Shown: piece after piece, positions 16,937-26,148 of the stretch
How positions within the stretch are numbered: the first letter of the stretch is position 1
How the letters are laid out: every line of letters begins with the position of its first letter
Source: Propionibacterium sp.
Lineage (GTDB): Bacteria; Actinomycetota; Actinomycetes; Propionibacteriales; Propionibacteriaceae
Direction of reading: 5' to 3'
Assembly (NCBI GenBank): GCA_022837595.1
Contig: JALHFX010000014.1
Location: forward strand, 13,406-77,405
Length of the DNA: 64,000 bases
The notes under the pieces: model-generated
What the model was told of the DNA's origin: nothing
The model's input: the letters and a program-made list of their open reading frames with translations, nothing else
Databases searched by the model: none
Made by a program: the position numbers and the translations under genes

Positions 16937-18970
16937 CTACCTCTCGGCACGCTTCGCCTCCTTTGCCGCAATCAGCTGTCGGACCAACTCGATCGCGATA
17001 CCAGGCAACAAGTCGATCGCCTGCTGATAGTCAGCGCGGCTCCACTCGTCGCGCGGTGCCTGGTTCACCCTGGACTTGACGTTGCGGTTTAGCATGACGA
17101 TCGAGGCCACAAGATTGTTGGCGGCCTTGACGTCAGGTATCAGGCGCGTCGGGATCTCGCGGCCGGGGACTCTCAGCCCAGCGTTGGTTAGGACGATCTT
17201 GGCCTTTGCCCGGATCTCGATATCGAGCTGTTTCCGCAGGCGCTCAAGCTCTTTCTGCGGCTGAACCGCGAGGGGGTCGACCGCTGCGGTAAGACCGGCA
17301 TCGACCTGCCGTTTCGCCTGGATGATCGTGTCGGCGTACGAGGCGTCGAACCCGAGCGCCTCGAGATGAGCGCGGAGCTCCTCGAGCCGCTCCTCCTCGT
17401 CGTCAATGAACTCCTCTTCGTAGAGACTGTCGGCGATTTCGCCGTGCACCACCAGAGGGGCGCGTAGGCTGCGCCGACCGCCGCTTACGCCCCGTGGAAG
17501 CGGCGGTTCCTGGTCAAGCCCGCCGTTGATTTGAGCCCAGAACTCCTCATCATCCTTCTCGAACAGCTTGAAGTCGTCTACGAGCGCGTCCAGGTTCATG
17601 CCGGCGTGGGTGACGATGAATCCGTAGTTGTCGGGGTCGCGGGGTGCGTTCTGGACGTTAACCCGCATGATCCGTCCGACGAACTGCAGGTAGGGCGCCA
17701 GACTACGGTAGGGGCGGAAAATCGCGGCGACGCTCAGCTGGGGGTGATCGAATCCTTCCCCGAGCATCATCACGTTGACGACGACGTCGAGCTCGTTGCT
17801 CCGCAGGCGTCTCAGGACGTCGGCCTGCTCGTCGTCAGCCATGCCGCTGTGGATCACGTCCGCGCTGTAGCCTCTTTCCTCATAGAGCAACTGCACCTTT
17901 TGGGCGTGCGGGATCGACATAGCCACGGCCACGATCTGGTGCTTGATGCTCGACTCGTTGCGCAGATACTCGAGCTTCTCAAGGCTGTTGTCAACGATCG
18001 ACTTGTTACACTCGTCCGACATTGCTATGCCACGGCTAAACCAATCGTTGTCTTTCAGGCACATTACCTGGTCCAGGGTGAGGACGGTCCGCTCCGTGTC
18101 TCCCTTGAAGGTCAGTTCGATCTCTCGGGGAGAGACGTAGACCGCGGTGAGGCGCTTGATGTAGCCCTTGGCGACCGCGCTCCTGAACGGGTAGCGGTAT
18201 AAGCGCTCGCCGCCGACTTCCTTGGCGTCGCTGCGGAACGGCGTTGCCGTCAGGTTGATGACCTTGGCGTTCGGGAAGTGCGCATGAACCTTCTGCCAGC
18301 TGGCAGCGGCGCTGTGGTGGGCCTCGTCGACGATGATCATATCAAAGTAGTCACTGGGGAACTTGTTGAGCCACTTCTCGGTGTTGGTGGCGAGTTGCTG
18401 CACGTTGGTCACGACGAAATGGCTGTCGTCGGTGACCGTAACGTTGCCTGTGTCGAGAGTAGTGACGTAAGGGCCGGAAACCATGTCGACCTTCTTGAGT
18501 ACGTTGGTGCGGCGCCAGAAGCATTTCAAGTTCGTGATGTCAAGGTTGCTCTTGAGCTCGTTCCGGATGGTGAGGTTCGGGGTGATCACTAGCACCCGTC
18601 CCTCGGCGATTCCAAGGGGTGCGATCGTGACAAGTCCCGATTTGCCGCATCCAACGGGCAGCTGGACGAGCGCGACCTTCTCCTTGGGTTCGGCCTTGAA
18701 GAAGTCGTAGAGCTTCTTGTACGCCTCCTTCTGCGGTTCGCGCAGCAGGGGATTGTCGATGACATTGGCCTCAACGGTCTGGAAGTAACCGCCGATCGTC
18801 TTCGAGATCGACAGCCAGCTGTCCAGATCGGACGTATTGAAACGCCACTGCTTGTCGATCTTGTGAGCAGGGATTCTCCCCTGCTGGGCAAGCTCGTAGA
18901 GCTTCGTCCTGCCGATGCTCAGGTACGCGGATGCCTCGTCAGGTGTGAGCCAGGTTCTCTCTGATGCCAT
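16937..18970 (-). CDS. SF2 DEAD/DEAH-box helicase with N-terminal excisionase-type HTH
   Basis: The 677-residue protein fuses a MerR/excisionase-like HTH (residues 5-54: WLTPDEASAYLSIGRTKLYE, then GRIPAHKIDKQWRF) to a complete superfamily 2 helicase. Walker A is PVGCGKSG at 105-112 and Walker B is DEAH near 215-218. LTATPFRSD follows, and motif VI-type FVGRIMRV is near 435. The C-terminal 200 residues are charged and helical. Excisionase-type HTH domains normally bind single sites in mobile DNA. Fused to a motor, the domain would target ATP-driven remodelling to specific DNA. A promoter and palindrome precede the gene. It looks intact. A defence or element-maintenance role is inference. Confidence 0.85.
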   Translation of the reverse strand: MASERTWLTPDEASAYLSIGRTKLYELAQQGRIPAHKIDKQWRFNTSDLDSWLSISKTIGGYFQTVEANVIDNPLLREPQKEAYKKLYDFFKAEPKEKVALVQLPVGCGKSGLVTIAPLGIAEGRVLVITPNLTIRNELKSNLDITNLKCFWRRTNVLKKVDMVSGPYVTTLDTGNVTVTDDSHFVVTNVQQLATNTEKWLNKFPSDYFDMIIVDEAHHSAAASWQKVHAHFPNAKVINLTATPFRSDAKEVGGERLYRYPFRSAVAKGYIKRLTAVYVSPREIELTFKGDTERTVLTLDQVMCLKDNDWFSRGIAMSDECNKSIVDNSLEKLEYLRNESSIKHQIVAVAMSIPHAQKVQLLYEERGYSADVIHSGMADDEQADVLRRLRSNELDVVVNVMMLGEGFDHPQLSVAAIFRPYRSLAPYLQFVGRIMRVNVQNAPRDPDNYGFIVTHAGMNLDALVDDFKLFEKDDEEFWAQINGGLDQEPPLPRGVSGGRRSLRAPLVVHGEIADSLYEEEFIDDEEERLEELRAHLEALGFDASYADTIIQAKRQVDAGLTAAVDPLAVQPQKELERLRKQLDIEIRAKAKIVLTNAGLRVPGREIPTRLIPDVKAANNLVASIVMLNRNVKSRVNQAPRDEWSRADYQQAIDLLPGIAIELVRQLIAAKEAKRAER

Positions 18971-18980
18971 GTCGTTTCCT

Positions 18981-19000
18981 ATCGTTTGATGTCAAATGAT
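18981..19000 (-). promoter_or_regulatory. 20-bp imperfect palindrome, candidate operator of the helicase gene
   Basis: ATCGTTTGATGTCAAATGAT pairs nine of its ten positions per arm and lies between the predicted -10 element and the ATG at 18970. The HTH of the gene product could bind it for autoregulation. Confidence 0.55.
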
Positions 19001-19023
19001 ATACGATCCGATGTGAGGGTCAA
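18996..19023 (-). promoter_or_regulatory. Sigma-70-type promoter for the excisionase-helicase gene
   Basis: On the minus strand TTGACC (19018-19023) and TATCAT (18996-19001) are separated by 16 bp, a good match to a housekeeping promoter. The -10 overlaps the palindrome. The remaining DNA from 19024 to 19422 holds no recognisable gene. Confidence 0.55.
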
Positions 19024-19422
19024 GTCTCTATGGAGAGCCGCCGCATCAGCCAGAAGGTTCGGCCTTGGAGACCGTGCACAGCGTGTCGACTCAGGGTCTG
19101 GGGTGCCCCACCACCTAAGTAAGGACCAAGGTCGCAAGAGCGGCAGCGACTACGACAACCACCCGTCCCACCAAATTGTCCACGCGGGAGAACTTACCGC
19201 CCCGGGCTGACGTGTCCGTGTACCGCTCGATATGTTGGCGACCCTGTCCCTTCGCCTCAAGCCCTAGCATGAAGGTAACGGTTCGGGAGGCAAGTAGGAC
19301 GATCCCTCACCGTTCACTTCGGAGTCGCGCTACGTGCCAGGATTCCACGCCTGGCGAGGGTGCCCGTTAGACCCGCCCGATGAAGTGCTCGTTGAAGAGA
19401 CGGCAACTTCAACACTGGGGGC

Positions 19423-20193
19423 ATGTTGATCGGCTATGCACGGGTCTCGACCAACGAGCAGGATTTGACTGCCTAGGTCGACGCCTTGGAGTCCCTCGGC
19501 GTCGCACAGGAGGACATCTTTGTCGACCATGGCCTAACAGGCACCCACCGTGCTAGGCCCGACTTGGACAAGGCTCTTGCAGCCGTCCGTGCCGGAGACA
19601 CCCTGGTGGTCACCAAAGCTCGACCGTCTCGCACGATCGCTGCCAGACGCCAGATACATCACCGACGAGCGCACGCGCAAGGATGTTGCCCTCAGCCTGG
19701 GGGCAACGTGCATAACCCGACGGACCCGGTCGGGCGGCTTCTGTTCAACGTGCTCGGCCTAGTCGTGGAATTCGAGGCCGATCTGATCCGTATGCGGATT
19801 CGGGAGGGAATGGCGGTGGCGAAGGCGCGAGGCCGGTTGCGCGGGAAGCAACCTAAGCTCTCATCGGCCCAACGGCGCCACCTACTGACCCTGCACGAGG
19901 CAGGCGAGCATACTCAGGCTGAGCTCGCCGAGCTGTTCAATGTCTCTCGCGCCGCTGTATATCGAGAGCTCAGCGAGCCTCCAGCACGCAGGACCGGGAA
20001 CACAACCCATGGCCGGCCCTGCCTAGATCCACCTAGAAGCGCAGAACCCAGAGGCCCGCTACGAGTCCGTCCACAAGAGCCCAGCGAGCTGCCGCCGATC
20101 TGTCGGTCAGCATCCCTCTTCGTCGAAGGCCCTGCAAGACTCAGTCGCCCAGTGATAGGTCGGCAGGAATGTGGATTAGGGCAGGGCGGCTAG
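19423..20193 (+). pseudogene. Inactivated serine recombinase (resolvase/invertase)
   Basis: The frame opens MLIGYARVSTNEQDLTA and then hits TAG at 19474-19476 where relatives have glutamine. It continues in frame as VDALESLGVAQEDIFVDHG. Two compensating frameshifts follow: the expected KLDRLARSLPDARYITDERT lies in another phase around 19617-19700, and the frame is restored at GGNVHNPTDPVGRLL. The C-terminal HTH (HTQAELAELFNVSRAAVYRE) is intact. The relative at 58750-59406 shows the ancestral sequence. The protein cannot be made whole without readthrough and frame correction. Confidence 0.9.
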
Positions 20194-20202
20194 CGACTCC
20201 AG

Positions 20203-21651
20203 TCAGATGAGGTAATCAAGAGCGGTCAGAACAAGTACTGAAGAGAGCGAAACTAAGCCCCACACGATGAGTGCGAACAACAGAGAACGTCGCATATACG
20301 CATGAGCCGCTGCCAGAAGTGAGACGCCTACAGCCAACGGACTCACATACTGAAGTGCTGTGGGAAAAGGCGGCAGGGCAAGAGGGGCCAGAGTGAAGGG
20401 TGCCACTTCACCGAGGCTTCTAAGTGCCCCGAGGCTGGCGGACAAGAGCAGGGCCCACCCGAGAGATATCCAAGGACTCAATGAGTGTGCGATTGCATAC
20501 ACGAGAAGCAGCCGGATAAATGAAGGAATGAGTGCCAAGAAGAGTAGAAGCGGTGCCGTTACAATGAACGGCGCATCGGGCGATCCTGCAGTCCAGAAGA
20601 ACACTCGATGCCATTCCACCGCGGCAGTCCCTATCAGCAATATGAATATCAATGACAAGGAACCCGCCGCGAACCAGCCCGGCCGGCCTCGTATTAGGTG
20701 TAGGGAGCCCCTTCGACATTCTTGGCGGAGAAGCTCACGATCCTTGGTCTTCGTGAGTGACCGCAGTAACACGATCACCACGGCGCAGAAGGCTACGTAC
20801 ATCACCCAGTGGCCGATTGTTGCACCGCCGACCAAACCAATACCTGCAAAAATGCTCGCGAGTACGCCTCGTGAACGTTGAGCAGTTGGGTGAACCGATA
20901 TCACGACCTCGGGAATACTGGTAAACACCAAACCCAGCAGCAATCCTACAACTAATATTAATAGGGTCGCTGCACGCTCTGCTTTGGCTTGTTCGTAAGG
21001 CCGCAGCCAGCGGAAGTTTGGGGCTCCCGACGGGTTTTGCCAGCTAAGAGTGGTGAGCCCCTCCGAGTGCTCCACCGTTGAAGGCGCAGGATGCGCTTGG
21101 CTGACTTCATCTGGTGTGCCGAAAAACGAGAACGTATAGTGAATGCTGGCTGTTTCACTGCTCAGACCCCAGAAGGTGGGGAGCTGCACCCAATACTGGC
21201 CAGCGCTCCATTCGCTATTGATGAACGACGACCCACATAATCGCTCCGTCTGGGAGCTTGAGATGATTCTTGACGCTCCAGGGAAGTCGCATTTCACCGC
21301 CGCGAATGTGTTCCCGTGGACAATGGCATAGAGGATGGGCTCATCACTCTTGACAGTCGATGATCTCCACGGCGACTCACCCAGCCCGCCCGACAAGCTC
21401 ACTTCCACAGTCGATGCACCGTCCACGGCCAGGGCTGGAGTCCCCCTAGGCCGCTCGGGTGGACTCATGGTCAAGGGGAGGAACATGAGACACACCGTCG
21501 CGCCAATTAGGGCTAAGACGCCCAGTCCTGTCCAATACTGGCTCAACCACGTGCGAACTCGCCGATCCTGGAAAGCCTGTCTCCGCAGTTCGTCCCGTCG
21601 ACGCCGCCGGCCTCTAGCCGCTGTCCTCAACGCTGAATACCGAGGTCTCAT
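20203..21651 (-). CDS. Polytopic membrane protein of unknown function
   Basis: The 482-residue protein has a basic cytoplasmic start (RRRRRDELRRQ), one membrane helix at about 42-60 (VLALIGATVCLMFLPL) and a predicted external domain of about 165 residues containing two cysteines (KCDFPG and RLCGSS). Several more hydrophobic helices follow, including AATLLILVVGLLLGLVF near 228 and SLLFALIVWGLVSLSSVLV at the end. No transporter signature is recognised. Its ATG lies four bases after the resolvase stop, so both are likely on one transcript. The coding sequence is less GC-rich than its neighbours. Confidence 0.65.
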   Translation of the reverse strand: MRPRYSALRTAARGRRRRRDELRRQAFQDRRVRTWLSQYWTGLGVLALIGATVCLMFLPLTMSPPERPRGTPALAVDGASTVEVSLSGGLGESPWRSSTVKSDEPILYAIVHGNTFAAVKCDFPGASRIISSSQTERLCGSSFINSEWSAGQYWVQLPTFWGLSSETASIHYTFSFFGTPDEVSQAHPAPSTVEHSEGLTTLSWQNPSGAPNFRWLRPYEQAKAERAATLLILVVGLLLGLVFTSIPEVVISVHPTAQRSRGVLASIFAGIGLVGGATIGHWVMYVAFCAVVIVLLRSLTKTKDRELLRQECRRGSLHLIRGRPGWFAAGSLSLIFILLIGTAAVEWHRVFFWTAGSPDAPFIVTAPLLLFLALIPSFIRLLLVYAIAHSLSPWISLGWALLLSASLGALRSLGEVAPFTLAPLALPPFPTALQYVSPLAVGVSLLAAAHAYMRRSLLFALIVWGLVSLSSVLVLTALDYLI

Positions 21652-21655
21652 CGGA

Positions 21656-22306
21656 TCATCCTTGCACCTCGACCGAGCTGTGGTCCTTGAGGCTTACAGC
21701 GGTCGGTGGGCTCTGACCTGAGCTGGGTAGCTCTTCGGCCTCAGCGAGCGCCCGATACAGCGTGGACCGATTTACCTGAAGTTGCGCCGCCACCTTGGTC
21801 TTCGGCACACACTGCTCGATGAGCGCCCGAGCCTCCCCAATCTGTGATGGCGTCAACGCCCGTGCACGGCCTTGGTATTTCCCGGCCGCCTTGGCAATTC
21901 GTATCCCTTCGGCCTGCCGGTCCCGAATCAGATTGCGTTCGAATTCTGCGAACGCACCTAGCATCTGCAGGAGCAGGCGGCTGAGGGCATCGCTCGACTC
22001 GGCTGTATAGGTCTGTCCCTCCTTGACGAAGTGGACACTGGCGCCCTTGCTCAGGATTTCGTCGACGATCTGTTGGAGGTCGATCAGCGACCGCGCCAAC
22101 CGGTCCATTGATGCAATTCGCAGCACATCCCCCGCCCTGATGTATGCGAGACACTCCGCTAGCCCTTCTCGCGCTGCACGGGAGCCGCCGCTGATCTTGT
22201 CTTGGAAGAGCCGATCGACGGCGCCGACGGCATCGACCTGCCGGGCGAGGTTCTGGTCCGCGCTGGACACGCGAACATACCCGATGGTCTGACCTTGTGG
22301 TGCCAT
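21656..22306 (-). CDS. Serine recombinase, Tn3-type resolvase/invertase
   Basis: The product recombines DNA through a serine nucleophile. The N-terminal catalytic domain contains GYVRVSSADQNLARQVDAV with the nucleophilic serine in RVSS, and the conserved DRLARSLIDLQQ. FAEFERNLIRDRQAEG forms the start of the dimer helix, and the HTH is VPKTKVAAQLQVNRSTLYRA. At 216 residues it is complete. I chose the ATG at 22306 because GGAAGG lies seven bases upstream. A longer TTG start at 22324 is less likely. A 16-bp perfect palindrome lies 62 bp upstream. The gene is probably co-transcribed with the membrane protein. Confidence 0.92.
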   Translation of the reverse strand: MAPQGQTIGYVRVSSADQNLARQVDAVGAVDRLFQDKISGGSRAAREGLAECLAYIRAGDVLRIASMDRLARSLIDLQQIVDEILSKGASVHFVKEGQTYTAESSDALSRLLLQMLGAFAEFERNLIRDRQAEGIRIAKAAGKYQGRARALTPSQIGEARALIEQCVPKTKVAAQLQVNRSTLYRALAEAEELPSSGQSPPTAVSLKDHSSVEVQG

Positions 22307-22367
22307 GTTTGGACCTTCCGACAAGACTGCTTCATTCCCCGTGGAGCCACGCTAGTGCGAGGCTCTG

Positions 22368-22383
22368 ACGAACTTAAGTTCGT
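22368..22383. promoter_or_regulatory. 16-bp perfect palindrome upstream of the resolvase
   Basis: ACGAACTTAAGTTCGT is fully self-complementary and sits 62 bp before the resolvase ATG. Resolvases commonly act at, and are repressed from, dyad sites in their own upstream region, so this may be a recombination subsite or operator. A longer arm pair (TGGACGG and CCGTCCA) lies just beyond it. Confidence 0.5.
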
Positions 22384-22446
22384 TGGACGGACTGCTGCGG
22401 GGACAGCCCCGTCCAGCTATAGAAGGGTTTGTGCAAGGCGGCGAAC

Positions 22447-22907
22447 CTAGGACGTGGCCGTGTCCTGGGTCCGAACATCTGGGAACAGGTCGGCCGGGGG
22501 CGCCTGGTAGGGGAGTGGCTCGTCGTAGCTGGCGGTGTCTCGTGATTGTGCGAACGGGCCGTTGGGGCTGGTGAGGACCATCATGTGGTAGTCGGCGTGG
22601 TCACGGAGCCAGGTGCTGATGCCGGTGGTGGGGTCGAGGCGGGCTTGTTCCCAGGATCGCCACATGGCTTCGAGGCGGATGACGGCTTCGGCGGATTCCC
22701 ACGGAAGACCAGGCGGACGAAGTCACGCACGAACTCGTCGAGGTTGGCGAAGAACAATCGAGGCGGTGTCGGACCGGTGTGGCTGTTCGCGCGCCCAGCG
22801 GACTCGGGCGGCTGAGTGTTCTCTTGATGCTTCGAGTCATCAATTTCGTCGGTGGGGTCGTCGATGGGCCATGCGGGGTCGTGGCCCCATGCTGGGCTAT
22901 CGGTCAT
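22447..22907 (-). pseudogene. DUF4913 protein gene broken by a frameshift/deletion
   Basis: The start MTDSPAWGHDPAWPIDD at 22907 overlaps the coupling-protein stop by four bases. The frame reads to LFFANLDEFVRDFVRLVFR, the front of a DUF4913 domain. The back half (WESAEAVIRLEAMWRSWEQA ... YHMMVLTSPNGPF) follows in a different frame from about 22712. Relatives carry roughly 14 more residues with a WC motif at the junction, so a deletion that shifts the frame is likely. DUF4913 proteins are frequent beside VirD4 in actinobacterial conjugative elements. A sequencing error is the alternative. Confidence 0.75.
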
Positions 22908-24655
22908 GATGGTGTCTCCTGTGGCTGGTGGTCTCGGCTGGGGTCGTGGGCTGCGATGGACGCCCGGACAGCTGGGGCGTGTGGGCTGGTCATCCAGGGT
23001 TGGGTGGCGATCAGGGTAGGCCGGGCGCCGGAGGCGAAGACGAGCGCGCGTCCGCCTGGCAGGGCTGCGAGGTCGGCTGGGTCGAGGATGCGTTCGCGGG
23101 TGAGTTGTTGGGTGACGTTGCGGTGGCCCTTGCCGACGGAGACCGAGCGGGTGGTTTTGTCGTAGTCGCCGATCATGGTGGCGAGCGTGTCGAGGAATTC
23201 GCGCTCTTTGACGCCTCCGCCGTACACGGCGATGTTGCTGGCCGACCAGAGTTTTCGCATGCCGGATTCGCCCCACACGTCGACGCCTTGTGACCAGGAT
23301 TGCAGGATCGTCATTAGCACGATGCCGCGTGATCCGAAGTGTGAGTACAGGGATGGCAGTTCCCGCCAGCCGCAGACGTTTGCGGCTTCGTCGAGGACGC
23401 CGACCAGTGGGGTGTCCAGGCGTCCGCCCGGGCTGCAGGAGGCGAGTTCTTCGGCTGCTTCGGCGACCGCTGCGGTGAGCGCGGTCACCAGCGGCCCGGC
23501 GGTGGAAGCGCCTTCCTTGGACAGGCTGTACAGGGTGCCACCGTCGGCCCGGACGAAATCGGACGCACACAGCTGACGGCGTGGGTCGTCGTGGCCTTGT
23601 GGGGTGATCCAGGCGGCGATCTTCCGGTTGGTGAGGCAGGACGCCATCTGTTGAGCGGTGCCGTAGATGCCGCCGCGTTGCTTGTCGGGTGCGTAGATGA
23701 CTCCGGCGAGCTGGTCAGCGGTGAGGTCGAAACCAGCTTTCGCGACGAGCCTCATGGGCGTGTCGTCGGTGGGCCGGGTGAGCCACCGGTAGACGTCTGT
23801 GATCGGTCGCCGGTCCACCGCTGCAGCCAACAGCAGGCCTGCCAGCAAGTCCTGACCGGCGGAGTCGAAGAAGGCGTCTGTTCGGGCGCCTGGTGCTCGT
23901 GAACCGCTGGCGAAGTGTTCGGCGAGCTTCGCGGCCTGCACTTCGTCGGTCACGTACGACAGTGGGTTCCACCACCAGGTGTCGGGTTGTTCGCCGGCGA
24001 GGTGCTGTGGGTCGAACACCCAGACCGGGCCGCGCCCCGCGCGGATATCGCGGGTAGCGTCCACGACGTCGCGCTTGTTCGAGGTGACCAACACCGACCC
24101 GGGTGCTGCCAGGATGGCCGGGATGGCGCGGCTGGTGGTCTTGCCGGTACGGGGACCCCAGATGTCGACGTGCATGTCTTCCCAGGACCCGAACAGCGGT
24201 TCGCCGGTGGCGACGGTCACCCCGATCGGTATTCCCGGTGTGGCGGGGTCGACGCCGAGCCGGGCTGCCTTGGCTGCGGCGGTCGCTTTCGATAAGGGTG
24301 CGATGTCTTTGCGGACGCCGAGGTAGCGGGAGGACTGGTCCACGCGAGTGGCGCGCCGGCCACGGCGTCCAAAGACCTGCCGAGCCGACAGCACCGTGAG
24401 GACGGCGAGCAGGACGACGATGCCTGCGACGACTGTGGACGCCCACGGCCAAGCGATGTTTCCGTCGAGGACGCCGAAGAGGATGTCCCAGACTCCGCCT
24501 TGGGGTTGGCCGAGGCCGGCGATTCGCCACCCGAGGTGGACGCTGACCCACACAATGGCGCCGATCCCGACGGCCAGGCCGCCGATCCCGTACAAGAGGA
24601 CGGTATCCGGGCCCCACACAGTGGGCTGGGCACGCCGGTTGTTGGACGGTGTCAT
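22904..24655 (-). CDS. VirD4/TraG-type conjugative coupling ATPase
   Basis: Coupling protein that would dock the relaxosome at the secretion channel and drive DNA export. Two N-terminal membrane helices (about 19-40 and 72-92) are followed by Walker A GPRTGKTT at 167-174. The VLDEAANVCGWRELP Walker B region and LQSWSQGVDVWG come later. The product is 583 residues. The ATG at 24655 overlaps the stop of the VirB4-type gene (ATGA), which is why I prefer it over an upstream in-frame extension of low-complexity residues. It looks intact. A decayed homologue lies at 13722-14410. Confidence 0.92.
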   Translation of the reverse strand: MTPSNNRRAQPTVWGPDTVLLYGIGGLAVGIGAIVWVSVHLGWRIAGLGQPQGGVWDILFGVLDGNIAWPWASTVVAGIVVLLAVLTVLSARQVFGRRGRRATRVDQSSRYLGVRKDIAPLSKATAAAKAARLGVDPATPGIPIGVTVATGEPLFGSWEDMHVDIWGPRTGKTTSRAIPAILAAPGSVLVTSNKRDVVDATRDIRAGRGPVWVFDPQHLAGEQPDTWWWNPLSYVTDEVQAAKLAEHFASGSRAPGARTDAFFDSAGQDLLAGLLLAAAVDRRPITDVYRWLTRPTDDTPMRLVAKAGFDLTADQLAGVIYAPDKQRGGIYGTAQQMASCLTNRKIAAWITPQGHDDPRRQLCASDFVRADGGTLYSLSKEGASTAGPLVTALTAAVAEAAEELASCSPGGRLDTPLVGVLDEAANVCGWRELPSLYSHFGSRGIVLMTILQSWSQGVDVWGESGMRKLWSASNIAVYGGGVKEREFLDTLATMIGDYDKTTRSVSVGKGHRNVTQQLTRERILDPADLAALPGGRALVFASGARPTLIATQPWMTSPHAPAVRASIAAHDPSRDHQPQETPS

Positions 24656-26148
24656 GGCTGGCCACCGAGGCGGGATTGCTGGTGCCACAGCTTGTTGGTG
24701 TCGTGGATCTGACGTTCGGTGACGGTGAGGTCGACCCGGATCGGGATGCCGGGCCGTCCACCGACCTTGACCAGGAACTTGCCGAGGCCCGGCGGTTCGG
24801 CTTCTTCGCCGCGGCGTGAATCCCAGGCGGGTGGGTCCTGCCAAGACACGAGCATGTCTTGCTCAGCCTGGCTGAGCCCGACGATCGGGGTCAGGTCGGA
24901 CATTTCAGCTTGCGGGAGGCCACCGCAGATGACCATGCCGGAACGTTCGACGAAACCTTTGGCTTTGAGGTAGTCCTCCGGTGTGGGCAGTGCACGCAGG
25001 TCGCTGATGGTGTGGGTGATCATGGCGGTGCCCACGCCGACGGTGCGGTTGAGGCGGGTGAGGGAGTCGACACGGTCGACCATGCCGGTGCCGGCTCGCA
25101 GCGCTTGCCATAGTTCGTCCATGATGACGAAGTAGTGGCGTCGGGGTTCGAGGCCGGCATCGCTCAGGGCTTGGGCGATGTTGACGGTGGCGAATCCGTT
25201 GGACCAGCAGGCCAGCAGGACGGCGGAGCGGAGATCTTCTTCGGTTTCGGTGACCGATGACACGTCGTAGACCACTGGCCGGTCCATCCGCATCGGGTTG
25301 GTGGTGGGTTGAGCGAAGACCTCGCCGAGGCGCCCGCCTCGGGACAGGCTGATCAGGGACGCTTCCAGCCCGCGGGTGATGCGCTGGTATTCGTTGAAAT
25401 CACCCCGGTCGACGGCGACTTCGCGAACGGAGTCGGGTGCTTGCTGGATAACCGTGAGCAGATCGGCGAGCACGGGTGTGTGGGTGGTCTGCTGGTCCAG
25501 GACGCGGAGCGCCTGGTCGAGAATGGATTCCTCGACATCGGAGGGCGCTTGTTTGCGCAGGATCGCCAGTAGCGCGGTGACCATGGTGAGTCGGCGCCCG
25601 TGGGCGTCGGCTTCGATTTCTTGCGCTTGTTTCTCGCAGCCGGCTTCGCGGAGCCGACGGGCTGCATTCTTGGCTTCACCCGGGTCGAGGACGTTGAGGT
25701 GGCCGCGACCGCGTCCGAGCCGGATCACCTGCCCGCCAAGCGCGGTGACCATGTCGACGTAATCGGGTTTCAGGTCGCCAAGCACCATCGGCAGGACGCC
25801 GTAGCCGGCCAGCCCAGTTGCCATCCGGCGCACGGTGGTGGATTTACCGAGCGAGGTCAGGCCGAGGAAGAAGACGCTGGGGTTGCGGATCAACTTCGCG
25901 CGCTGGAACCAAGAGATCGGGTCGCAGCACAGCGTGGCTCCGGTGCTGATGTGACGTCCGATCGGCACGCCGATCATTGGGGTGCCTGAACCCGCCACCC
26001 ATGGCCACAGCCCACACACCTGCACAGTGGTGCCTCGGAACTCCGACGCCGGGTCGAGCAGGGTTGCTTCGCCGCGACCGCGGCCGACCCAGCCCCTCGC
26101 GCCGGGCCGCTGCGGAGCCCGCGTCTTGGTCTTGTGGTGTGGGGTCAC
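24652..26148 (-). CDS. VirB4-type conjugation ATPase (C-terminal motor half)
   Basis: Cytoplasmic ATPase of the secretion apparatus. Walker A is GLTSLGKST at residues 96-104, Walker B is HYFVIMDELWQ in the later half, and a sensor-type MITHTISDLRALPT follows. At 498 residues it corresponds to the motor portion of VirB4. The N-terminal portion is probably supplied by the separate SCO6880-type protein upstream. The GTG start at 26148 overlaps that gene's stop (GTGA). The gene overlaps the coupling-protein start by four bases. Confidence 0.88.
   Translation of the reverse strand: MTPHHKTKTRAPQRPGARGWVGRGRGEATLLDPASEFRGTTVQVCGLWPWVAGSGTPMIGVPIGRHISTGATLCCDPISWFQRAKLIRNPSVFFLGLTSLGKSTTVRRMATGLAGYGVLPMVLGDLKPDYVDMVTALGGQVIRLGRGRGHLNVLDPGEAKNAARRLREAGCEKQAQEIEADAHGRRLTMVTALLAILRKQAPSDVEESILDQALRVLDQQTTHTPVLADLLTVIQQAPDSVREVAVDRGDFNEYQRITRGLEASLISLSRGGRLGEVFAQPTTNPMRMDRPVVYDVSSVTETEEDLRSAVLLACWSNGFATVNIAQALSDAGLEPRRHYFVIMDELWQALRAGTGMVDRVDSLTRLNRTVGVGTAMITHTISDLRALPTPEDYLKAKGFVERSGMVICGGLPQAEMSDLTPIVGLSQAEQDMLVSWQDPPAWDSRRGEEAEPPGLGKFLVKVGGRPGIPIRVDLTVTERQIHDTNKLWHQQSRLGGQP

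Noticed and set aside
22581..23570. 329-codon minus-strand frame spanning the coupling-protein 3' end
   Set aside because: Most of it is out of frame with the coupling ATPase. Only its last part coincides with the front of the DUF4913 gene.
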